The notes under the pieces: model-generated
Database searches by the model: none
What the model was told of the DNA's origin: nothing
What the model saw: the letters and a program-made list of their open reading frames with translations, nothing else
Position numbers and translations under genes: made by a program
In this document: positions 54,971-64,000 of the stretch, piece by piece
Layout of the letters: every line of letters starts with the position of its first letter
How positions within the stretch are numbered: position 1 is the stretch's first letter
Source: Patiria miniata
Taxonomy: Eukaryota > Echinodermata > Asteroidea > Valvatida > Asterinidae
Reading direction: 5' to 3'
NCBI RefSeq assembly: GCF_015706575.1
Contig: NW_024037074.1
Span: forward strand, 5,828,001 to 5,892,000
Length of the DNA stretch: 64,000 nt

Positions 54971-55303
54971 TACAATGTATAGTGTACCTTCACACACAGC
55001 CTTTGCAGCTACACTGTATGCACGCACGTTTCAATTTCTACTGTAATGCGATATTCTCTGTGCCCTTCCGTCAGGATAAATGATACGTATCTGATCGTTG
55101 CCATGCATGTATGTCTATGGCAATAAATGAGGAGTGAAATTTCTGTCAATAAGGCCACCGAACCTTTCGGGGTGCAGGAGGTGACCCACATTTACTAGTG
55201 GGGACTTGCTTGAAGACACAAGAATGTATGCATGAAGTGTCAGAAACATTTTTTTTAAGTTGAACAAAAAAATTGACTGGAGCGGGGTTTGAACAAAGAA
55301 ATT

Positions 55304-55376
55304 GACTGGAGCGGGGTTTGAGCCTGCGACCTCCGGATTGCCGTTCCAGTGCTCTACCAACTGAGCTATCCAGCGC
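55304..55376 (-). pseudogene. tRNA-like sequence or SINE head with duplicated T arm
   Basis: The complement reads GGATAGCTCAGTTGGTAGAG (D arm with A box), CTGGAACGGCAATCCGG (anticodon stem-loop, loop ACGGCAA) and CTCAAACCCCGCTCCAG (T arm with B box). Acceptor pairing is partial (five of seven). Position 33 is C, not the usual T, so a working tRNA is unlikely. The T-arm and acceptor segment is repeated at 55275-55297 (GACTGGAGCGGGGTTTGAAC). Best read as a tRNA-derived SINE head. Confidence 0.6.
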
Positions 55377-55380
55377 TATG

Positions 55381-57994
55381 TTGGCGGTTCCCCATTTTGT
55401 CACTGTCTTTGTTCAAGGGGCGCTAGTCAGAAGCCATAAACCTGTATATGCCATGGAGCCAGGGATCACGCCCAAAGTCAAGATGCTAGTGGCATTAGCA
55501 ATGCTGCAAACCTTAGGAAATAGCAAACGGGGATCGCTCAGAGAGGATACAGCTTTTTATTACAAACTTCAAAAAAAAAGAAAACATAAAGGGAAACTGA
55601 CCAGGCCAAAAATGTGTGTTTGTAGTTTGCAGAATGGAGGATATGGTTGGATTATCAAAATATTTGAATGCCAGGGAAAACATAAAATCACCAAAAAAAA
55701 TTTAACCCTGACCTAACAGTAAGAAATATCCGACAACCTGACATGAATATCTACCAGTTGTACTGCATGTAAAAAGAACTAAGTATCCAATTGGATGCTG
55801 ATCCATGCATATCTGGTCGTATCGACAAATCCTGAACCTGAACTCTACTCTTCTTCAACGGTGCAAGTAACAAGCCTTATACGGAGCGGCGAAGAAAATG
55901 TCACAGAAGAAAAAACATAATGGCTGTCCCACATTCCCTGAAGCGTCCTCCATCCATACGTGTATGTCACAGGAAGAAAAAAAATGAGGAGGGAATGTTA
56001 CAAGACAACAAGGGGGGAAAGGAGGATCTAATGCTCCTGGGGTAATCTAATTGGCACTCAAACAAGCCAGAGGAATTGAATTATCCGGGGGAAAATTGCA
56101 CGAATCGCTTGTGAAGCACACTTGCTGGCGACGCGATCTACTCCAAACTGGATGAGACTCGACGTGTACGTGTGGACAACGTGCGAACGGGTGTCGGGGA
56201 CTCAAGTCGTCACTTCTTTGGAGAGCACATAATTAGGGGTTTGAAATCTAGATGATACCCAATAAGTACTTTGAACAGCCCGGGTCCGAGCTAAAGTGTC
56301 GTTAATTAATGTTGTTCCTTTGTTACACGTGCAAAATTACAACCAAAAGAGCCAGAGAATTTATATAGATTAAAAAACAAATGGAACAAGAAGAAAATTC
56401 AGACAGAGCTTACTCGTTGACAAGAAATGTACGATGTGATTTGAATTATGTCAACAGAATTTTTTTTTTATAAATTTTTTCAGCAAAACAACTTTTTCAA
56501 ACAAACAACTTTTCAATTATCATTCCCATTACCATTCAATGCCATTTTCTAGATGGTTGTTCTATGAAGCTGAGTAAGATGGAGAGGATTATCATCTTCA
56601 GTTGATAAGTTGACTGAGACGATGGTGGTTTCTACAAAGATGCTCCTAGAAAAATTTAGTTCTTGAGTTATGAATTTTTGGAACAAGCTATTTCATTTAA
56701 TTGCCAGAAAAGCACTCATTGTAGAAAGCACTAAACTGAAAAGTAATAACAGAATTACCAATTCAAATCATTTTTGTACAATTCTGAAATAAAAAACATA
56801 ATCAAATTTTTGAAACTTTGCCTCTAAGAGAAATTCTGTGTGATTCTTCGGAAATTGAACCTAAAAATTAAAATTTTTGGGAAAAAAAGAAAAGTTTTTT
56901 ATGTGATGTGATACAAATTTGATTGTTGGTCACTAAAGTGTTGCCAGTAAGTAAAGATGCAAATTTCTTAAGATGTTTCAGTAGTTGGTCTTTACGTGCA
57001 TAAATAAGCATCAATTTAATTACAAAATGCCACACACGAAATTCCCATGTAGTAATATAAAGCAGAGGTTGTACATTGTTTATGCATTCTGTACATTCAC
57101 AAAAGACTAGTCTTACTCCAAAATTAGTATGGGTGTGTGTGTCCTTGGAAATTTTGAGAAAAGTGTGAATTTCCGAATTGGGCCCGGTAACATTTGTTCG
57201 TCTGATGTCGCACACGTGACGAGACTTTGACGAACCCTCCTAATATTTTGACACAATTTGTGAAAGTAGAAACTATACTCTGAGGTAGGGAGTAAAAAGT
57301 ACAAATCTGATGACGAATCAGTGAAAGTAATACGTCATATGTAAAAATACAGCTTCAAAAATCAGAAGAACCCGATTTTATGTCATACACGTGACTCAGA
57401 ATGACCCCTCTGCTTCTTCTATAGCTTTTTGGATTTTTTCAAATGTTAAATTTCCAACTTCTTATACGAAAAACAAACTTGTTGCAGCACAGGTCCTAGG
57501 CCTATTTTTTGAGCGGTGATGGTTGCAACTGGTCAAGGTGTTTTTCTTCCCAAGAGGAGTGAAGTGATTGCGTAGCTAATAGAGTGGGAGGGCCCTGCTA
57601 TGAAAACACACTCCCCTTGCCTCTGGAACCATTACTGGCCTCCCTGACCCAACATCGATCCAGTCATCGTCAGTCACAGGAGAAACAAACGGAGGAACGT
57701 TTCCGAAAGACAATTTCGGTTACTGACATTTACTCAACTTTCTTACACGAATCGAAATTCAAAATTACAGGAAGCAGCCACTCTAACAGGACTTAGTAAT
57801 AACAAACAGGACTTGAGACACGAGAAAATAAAATTGGTTATCCGCGTGTATGTGTTTATAATCATGTTAAAATGTTCAGCTTGTCTCACAAGCTTGCCAA
57901 CACATCCACAGTATTTTTTGATCTACAGGTAAATTTATACAATTCTGTTTTGTTCACTTGATTTCTCCATACATGAATGGCATTTGGTCTTTTT
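55381..57994. other. No gene recognised
   Basis: The plus frame 55318-55716 starts inside the tRNA-like piece. Its middle (GITPKVKMLVALAMLQTLG) is faintly like the N-terminal part of Harbinger-type transposases, too weak to call. A 115-codon minus frame at 56868-57215 lacks motifs. (GT)5 near 57131. Confidence 0.35.
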
Positions 57995-59032
57995 TTTCAG
58001 TAAGAAAAACTGAGCAATGACTGTTTCAGTGATTTCAGGCACCTGTTTATCTAATGCAAAGGGTGGCCAAAGATAAGTCAAGGCTCATGGCTTTGTGAAA
58101 ACATGAAACTGCAAGACATTCAAGAGCTTCAAAACTAAAACTAAATTAATTAAGCTTGATCATTTTGAAAACCTGCTCAACTAAATTTAACGGCTTCTGT
58201 CATGTCACCAAATCTGCAGCCTTTAACATTTAAGTCATTCATGCAGCGACCCTTCTGCAGATGTGGACTACCAAGATTTCATCCTCTACCCAAATTCCTC
58301 AACAGCAAACAGGGGGAAAACAGCTCTGAGGTTTGGTAATTTTTAGAGAAGTTCAACTAATCACCTATGTATGGGTTCCATAAATTTTCTCCAAGCCTTT
58401 GCTCCCCTTTCAAAGTCATAAATCCCCTACTGCAGGCTGGGAGATTTAAATTAGTCATCCCCTGATTTAAAATGTAAAATCCAAGAAGGGGTACAGTGTT
58501 TTCAGTAAAGAAACCTGCACAATGACTGTTTGTGATTTCAGGCACCTGTTTATCTAATGCAAAGGGTGGCCAAAGATAAGCCAAGGCTCATGGCTTTGTG
58601 AAAACATGAAACTGCAAGACATTCAAGAGCTTCAAAACTAAAACTAAATTAATTAAGTTTGATAATTTTGAAAACCTGCTCAACTAAATTTAAGAAGTAT
58701 TAAATTATCCTCATTTTATCATCGGCTTCTGTCCTGTTACCAAATCTGCAGCCTTAAACATTTAAGTCATTTTTGCAGCGACCCTTCTGCAGATATGAAC
58801 TACCAAGATTTCATTCTCTACCCAAATTCCTCAACAGCAAACAGGGGGAAAACAGCTCTGTCTCCCGAGATATGGTATTTTTTAGAGCAGTGAAACTAAT
58901 CACCTATGTTTCAGTTCCATAAATTTTCTCCAAGCCTTTGCTCCCATTTCAAAGTCGTAAATCCCCTACTGCAGGCTGGGAGATTTAAATTAGTCACCCC
59001 TGATTTAAAATGTAAAATCCAAGCAGGGGTAC
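57995..59032 (+). repeat. Tandem duplication, two units of about 0.5 kb
   Basis: Unit 1 (57995-58494) and unit 2 (58498-59032) are nearly identical over long blocks, such as ATTTCAGGCACCTGTTTATC and CCCCTACTGCAGGCTGGGAG. Unit 2 has about 30 extra bases near 58693-58722 and a short CTCCCGAGATA insertion; unit 1 lacks both. Both units carry the same minus-strand open segment (with NLPACSRGF and EQRLGENLWN). That may be coincidence or a duplicated exon; no family is recognised. Confidence 0.85.
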
Positions 59033-60149
59033 GGCGTGTGCGTGTGCGTGCCTCGCTTGGGATTCTGTGGGACTGCCGAGGCGAGACTGATACCCAAGCC
59101 TGGCTTGTTGTTGGTGGAGCAATTGGCACGTGTCGGTGGGCCAGGCGAGAAATAGGGCCCGTTTTATCCCTCTCCCTGAGGGGTTTGGTTGGGGAGGGGG
59201 CTGATCAGGTTCAATCCATTGACTGTCTAAATCAAATTGTCATTAGAGATGGAGAGGTGAGGAACTCTGCGTGCTGCACTGCCTGAGGTGCAGTGAACTG
59301 TTCCGCATCAACCTGTCCTTCAAACCGAATGGCGTGATTTCAAAATAGTGACCATAAAAGCAAGAATTACTGAGACAAATGATATAAAATAAGGGGTAAA
59401 TTATGCACAGCTCTTCATTGAAGGAGGGGGCATCTTTGTTGAAATCTTCAAGAAAGAGGGCAATGCAATTTCACTTTCTGAATTAATGCACTGGCCCGAT
59501 TCTTAAACTTCGGTGTTGACGTATATGACGTTTAAGGCATATCAACTGACAACTTTTATGTGCTCCGTGCTCAAAAAATAGAGGGATGTGCTACGTGTGT
59601 GAACTGGTTTGTGCGAGTATGGCGCGAAGTATGCAAGACTTATGTCCACAAATCTGTAGCGTCTTTGTGTGAATGCTTGCGAGATAGGCAATACGTTTGA
59701 ATATCCCTCCAAGTGGTGTTCCCCAACTCTCCCGCTTTGTTACCATTGAAGGGGTAGTTGTGCACGAAGTCTATGAGGAGAACCAAATTTATGACTTCCC
59801 CCTCCATGTGTTTCATAGTGCATGTAATATTGCTCTAACAGAGGTTTGTCCTAAAGCACACAGGCCCAGCAAGTTGCCAGGCATTAACGCTGGCAAAGTA
59901 AGGCTGTAATTTTCTCCAAGTGTCTGTAAATCTTCGGGGGACTAGACGGTTGATGAGAAACGACTCGCATGTGACAATGAGGAAAGCAGAAGACGAGCAT
60001 ATGGACATCATCCAGCTATTAGACAGATACTTGGCAACCTCTCAGACCGTGAATGAAGAGGGACAGGACGGAATTGGAAGTGGAACTACTAAAAATAGTC
60101 CAAGTAAGATAATGACTGCTGCAGGAAATGAATGTTTAGAGTTCATTTG
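59033..60149. other. No gene recognised
   Basis: Right after the duplication comes a CpG/GT-rich stretch (59033-59060). Plus frames at 59697-59909 and 59920-60150 (70 and 76 codons) are separated by one stop and look protein-like (VVHEVYEENQIYDFP; MRKAEDEHMDIIQLL), but have no recognised family or splice sites. Confidence 0.35.
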
Positions 60150-60154
60150 AACCA

Positions 60155-60212
60155 TGTGAACCATGAGCATTCTATCAACTGAGCTAGATATATCGAGCCC
60201 TACATTTATGAG
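60155..60212 (-). pseudogene. Decayed tRNA-like / SINE head
   Basis: The complement reads TCTAGCTCAGTTGATAGAAT, a clear tRNA D-arm/A box, followed at short distance by CATGGTTCAAATG, a poor B box. Anticodon arm length is too short for a tRNA. A SINE remnant is the likely reading. Confidence 0.3.
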
Positions 60213-60432
60213 ATATGAAGGTTTGCATGGTGAAGGGTAATAATAAGGTAAGTAGTTGCGGTAGCGCCACGTGGCAAAATCTCTTTTGTGAGTATGTGTG
60301 GTTCGGAAAAGAACCAGAGGGTACACAATGCTTCGGACAGTACTCTGCCCGACGGCAGGAGACTGAGGGATTCCAACGGTGAAGTGGTCTATAGTGATGG
60401 TCTTCTAATTTGTCAGTTTCTTTATACATGAG

Positions 60433-60815
60433 TTGCTCTATCTTCAGAAATCAGAAGCTAGTATCAACACATTTGTAGAGCCATATTGCCACTATGCCAG
60501 GGATCATGCCCTAAGTCTTGATGTACTGGCAAGTGGCAACATACGAAAATATACTAGCAAACGCACTCCAATCTACATTGTACATCTACAAAATTTCCCA
60601 GACCCAGGTACCAACACTCATTACGGTCAGCTGGTATTTGCAGTGGCTGCAACTACACTCTGGAACAGGCTCAACCCGCATATCCAAAACTAACCCTCGA
60701 TAAACTCATTCAAAACCCAGTTAAAAAACATACTTATTTACACAGTATAGAGATCACTTTGAAACACCCGTAGAAAGCACTGTATGTAATTTATTAACAT
60801 TATTATTAACATTAC
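60433..60815 (+). mobile_element. LINE 3' end fragment (CR1/L2-like)
   Basis: The plus frame ends with HYGQLVFAVAATTLWNRLNP followed by HIQN and a stop. In the same frame the next codons read SINSFKTQLK. This is the Y-G-x-x-x-F-x-V-A-A-x-x-L-W-N-x-L-P ... S-x-x-x-F-K-x-x-L-K pattern at the C-terminus of many non-LTR retrotransposon proteins. Here a stop interrupts it, so the fragment is decayed. The tail (GCACTGTATGTAATTTATTA, then ACATTATTATTAACATT) is a typical LINE 3' end. The reverse transcriptase core is absent (5' truncation). Confidence 0.65.
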
Positions 60816-61015
60816 CAACGCAATGACGCAAAACATGGAAATCAGAAATCAGTCAGATAGGATATGGCTTTTTTGTTACAAATGAACAAAATGAACCACA
60901 ATGGGAAACTGACTACTAGGTTTCGTTCTCTGTTCACTGGTGTGGTTTATTTGATGATTTCAAACAAAACCAAGGGCAAAGTCTGTATGACATCCCAGTC
61001 CATAGATTCAGTTAA

Positions 61016-61563
61016 AGGGTCCATGTAATGTAATATTCTTTAATGCAATCCTTGAAAATGCACAACCTATTTGTTTTTCAATTTTCATAATTTGGTAGTT
61101 TTTTATTTTTATGCTAATGCAATTTCCATATTCATGAGCAAAAGTGTGATGTCATTTTAGGCAGAAACCTCAATGTCCAAGCTATTTCAGTACCAAAATT
61201 TGCCAGAATTTGGGATATTTTGCAGTCGTAAATGTTCTTTTCTTTGGTGATTCATTGTTGTTTCAGTACATGTCAGTGAGCCAATGAGCAAAGTTTTCTC
61301 CAAAAAAAAGTGTTTTCAATGAGCGAATTTTGGGTTCACAATTTGAACAGAAAACCCCTAAACTGAACAGTGTCTTCCTGAAATAACATCACAGCAACAG
61401 CATCCTAATTTGTCAGAAAAAAGCATGGACCATTTTTAATGTTTGAAAAGTGCACTTTTCAATAAATTTAACCAAAAAGGGATGTCAAATAGTTTTCATA
61501 CATTTAAGACGAGTAGAAAGTTGCACAAATATGTCCCCAAGTAAAATTCATGTCACGAGCCCT
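61016..61563 (+). mobile_element. MITE-3 (TTAA-flanked, 548 bp)
   Basis: The left end AGGGTCCATGTAATGTAATA and the complement of the right end (AGGGCTCGTGACATGAATTT) are similar inverted termini, flanked by TTAA at 61012-61015 and 61564-61567. The interior is A+T-rich and non-coding. It is another non-autonomous piggyBac-type element, with no second copy in this window. Confidence 0.7.
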
Positions 61564-61567
61564 TTAA

Positions 61568-62776
61568 GTAATGCAATTAACAATGCCTCACGATATTCCT
61601 AGTCTTATTAGGAATTTGACTGCACAATATTGCATGTACATAGACAACAGGTAGTTTTAATTAACTCTCTGTTCAAACTGAAACTGACCCCAATAAAGTG
61701 TATTCAGGCATGTACTTGCCCCTATCCAGCTTAGCTGAAGCAGATAAATTAGGGATGGTTGTCGGAACACTGTCCAGCGATGGTCAGTGATAAGAATAAC
61801 GGAGCCACAAATCAGAAGCTGGATAAGAAAAAAAAGCAGACGGATCTGGAGATGTAGGACAAGATGAAACGACGCTGACCCAAGTAACGAACAGGGTGGA
61901 AACAGAGTGTCAAGAATGGCAACAGCAAGTGAGAAAGGGTCCTATAGGGGCTGAGAAGCCGGGAGGTGGGAAGAAAAGATAATCGACGGATGATTCCCGG
62001 GAAGGACGCTGACAACAGGAAACCAGGAGGGGAGAAGTAGAGAGATGCATGATTAAAGGAGTGGCGATCGTTCTAGACGCATCTGGTGAATAAACAAGAT
62101 GGACAGATCAAGGCGGACAGTTCATTTGGGGGGAAGAAGGGATGTGACTGAACAGGGTGATAGAAGGAAAGAGTTCTAAAAGCACAGATCAAGCATGCCT
62201 GAAATAGACAAATCAGGCCACATGCATTGCTACTTTGGTACAAAGGATCACTCCCTCTTTGTGGATTTTTTTTTTTTTTTTTTAGCAACAAAGGTCCTAA
62301 AACCTTTAAAGTAGGGTGCATAAAAACTAACCTGTTGAATTTTTAGCTCAGTCTGGGCTACTTCACATTTTGAGAAAACAGAGATAATGTATGCACAATT
62401 TCTGGGTCTCATGACTGGATTTAAGTGCTAATGCATGCCAAAAGTGTGCCTGCAGGCACACTTTTTTAAAAACCAACTCCAAGGATTATTTTCTTTCAAT
62501 CTAAAGCAATTCTGGCAGAACAAATTCACGTGGTATGTGGGGCCATCCCTACCTTTGCTTTGAGCAAGGTTTTTCTCAAAAAAATTGGCAGGTCCGTTTC
62601 TGGATAATTTCCTATGTGCCTTTAAGACATAAAATGTATAAATGTAAGTAAGTCCAGCACACAATCCAGTATTCCAGACAATTATTCATATTCTGTAGAG
62701 CTTTGGTTCTTTTAATAAAAAAGAAAAATCAAAAATTTAACCACGATGGAAACGAAACTCTAATTAACATATTGAT
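61568..62776. other. No gene recognised; purine-rich strand and T run
   Basis: 61800-62150 is strongly purine-rich on the plus strand (GGA/GAA/AGG words), which keeps minus frames open artificially (67 and 82 codons). (T)18 at 62266-62283. Confidence 0.5.
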
Positions 62777-62840
62777 TGGTGCGGGAATCAAACTCAATCC
62801 ACAGTACATGACAGCAAGTTAATAACCACTTTGATAACCT
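62777..62840 (-). pseudogene. Decayed tRNA-like / SINE head
   Basis: The complement reads GGTTATCAAAGTGGTTATTA (A-box-like, as in Ser/Leu-type D arms), a short middle, then GGATTGAGTTTGATTCCCGC (B box with one change) and a CACC end. Spacing is short for a tRNA. A decayed SINE head is more likely. Confidence 0.3.
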
Positions 62841-63334
62841 ATTTGTAACAATTATCATTGATTTCTTTTTCAGACAACAGTGCATTTTAGCAATTTCGAT
62901 AATGTTTTTCTACTGATAAGCTGAATATCGCTCGTGGCATTTGATAAATGGCAATTTCATATCCACATAGCTGCAAAAGTAAATTTGTTTTCCAGTGTCT
63001 CATTTATCTATGGATTTCCGCGACAATTTGCCGTTTTTTTTGTTGATGCACTTCTGGGGATAATATCAACAATCAAAACATCTGGCGACAAACAACAGTG
63101 GCAGCGAGAACATTTGTGTGAATCCTCCACGGCAGATGTGCTGAATGTGACTCAGGATGTATGCGTACAATGTTAGAGTGAATGACTCAAATTTGCATAT
63201 ATATGTGCAAATCTGTAGGGGAAAACGGAGAGGGACGGTGGAAGGGGAAAGGTGAGGAATCGCATAAAATACAAGCCCAGTGCACACCTGACTTAACCCT
63301 AACCATCCCAAATCCTCCAAAATCCTTTTTGCAA
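62841..63334. other. No recognised feature
   Basis: Contains an 80-codon plus frame (62934-63176) opposed by an 84-codon minus frame. Neither has motifs. Confidence 0.45.
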
Positions 63335-63693
63335 ATTGGAGGAAATTGCAGGATTGAGGTTACATGGCAAAAGTGCGTTGCTGATTTTGGAGGACGCACT
63401 ATGTCAAGGTCTTGGGCCAGACCTTGTGTTGTTTATGTTCAGCCTAGCATAAATTTAGTCCTTGATTATACTTGAAATCCTCAACACTGCCCCAGGACGT
63501 CACTGGCCAAGCCTCAGCCTATTGACAGTCATAGCCGGAGGATTTTGCAGGATTCAGGCAGTGGTCACCTCTCCACGGACAATATGCAAGAAATAATGGA
63601 GGAATTTGCAGGATTGAGGCTATATGCTATTTTTGCATGAGGCCAATTGGAGGATTTTGCAGGATTGAGGCTATATCCTAGCAAAAAGGCCTA
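63335..63693 (+). repeat. Interspersed short repeat, four units
   Basis: The motif GGAGGA(A/T)(A/T)TTGCAGGATT(G)AGG occurs at about 63338, 63537, 63599 and 63651. In two cases it is followed by CTATAT(G/C)CTA. Inverted pieces (AATCCTCCAAAATCC at 63311) also occur. Spacing is irregular, so it is not a simple tandem array. Confidence 0.6.
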
Positions 63694-63804
63694 GGGGGTA
63701 AGCCTGGGTGACTTGTGATTGACTTGAAAGATGGCCAATAACCTCATTTGCACTCTTCAAAAGTCTCAACTTAATACCTGCATGTACATGTGGGTCATCC
63801 TATA

Positions 63805-64000
63805 ACTTAGGGCCCAAAGTGAGACCTTTTTCCTGTTCCTGCTACCTTGGTACTTTGTAATTTGTCATTTGAATATCATTAAGAATGACTTCAAACAGTT
63901 GTTGTATTTGTTGGGTAGGTAGTTTATCATAATCACTCTTAGAGGATGACTGCATTAACAAGGACATCAAAATTATAAAATCATAGATGTCAAAGTTATA
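63805..64000 (+). repeat. Dispersed repeat R6, copy 2 (cut by window end)
   Basis: Counterpart of 32345-32545, including TTGGTACTTTGTAATTTG and GAGGATGACTGCAT. The open frame of copy 1 is not maintained for long here. The element continues past the window. Confidence 0.6.

Noticed and set aside
55430-55570. Faint similarity to a Harbinger-type transposase N-terminus
   Set aside because: Only a few aligned positions, no catalytic DDE region, and the frame starts inside a tRNA-like piece.
57280-57305. CTGAGGTAGGGAGTA resembling let-7
   Set aside because: The seed matches but the rest does not, and flanks do not fold into a precursor by eye.
59697-60150. Two adjacent plus-strand frames as a small gene
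   Set aside because: Separated by a stop, no start context or splice signals, and no recognised family.
61812-62321. Minus-strand frames of 67 and 82 codons
   Set aside because: The DNA is strongly purine-rich on the plus strand, which removes stops from the complement.

Overview
The window reads as A+T-rich, gene-poor nuclear DNA of a marine invertebrate, most probably a deuterostome such as an echinoderm. That is inferred only from style: many MITEs, tRNA-derived SINEs (one with a CORE-like domain), long oligo(G)/oligo(C) runs and abundant TACATGTA palindromes. No operons, bacterial signals, rRNA genes or CRISPR arrays were seen. No protein-coding gene could be recognised by homology. The short reading frames across the window overlap one another on both strands and are about what chance gives at this base composition. 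The window is best described as intergenic or long-intron DNA.

What it does hold is a layered set of mobile and repeated DNA. Four copies of one TTAA-flanked, piggyBac-type MITE lie at 13.6, 18.6, 20.5 and 54.2 kb. A second TTAA-flanked MITE has two near-complete copies at 15.5 and 52.7 kb, plus a partial one at 53.3 kb. A third is single, at 61.0 kb. A short hAT-type element with near-perfect 8-bp target duplications sits at 17.3 kb. SINE-like elements are at 16.3, 25.6 and 48.1 kb (one family) and 37.9 kb (a Met-tRNA-like, CORE-type SINE with 9-bp target duplications), with decayed tRNA-like pieces at 55.3, 60.2 and 62.8 kb. A LINE 3' end lies at 60.4-60.8 kb. Foldback (self-complementary) elements lie at 34.1, 41.8, 42.8 and 49.0 kb, with smaller ones elsewhere. 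Six further dispersed repeat families (called R1-R6 here), a 0.5-kb tandem duplication at 58-59 kb and several small tandem arrays complete the picture.

Host-gene signals are weak. A minus-strand candidate first coding exon (8377-8540) lies downstream of a CpG-rich patch with a good splice donor (10127). A 27-nt minus-strand candidate micro-exon (38292-38318) has unusually good splice sites. A promoter-like cluster lies near 1.8 kb. If the first two are real, the window would lie inside a long minus-strand gene, but nothing ties them together. No previously undescribed functional system can be supported. The most interesting structures are the long palindromes and the excess of two palindromic octamers, TGACGTCA and TACATGTA.
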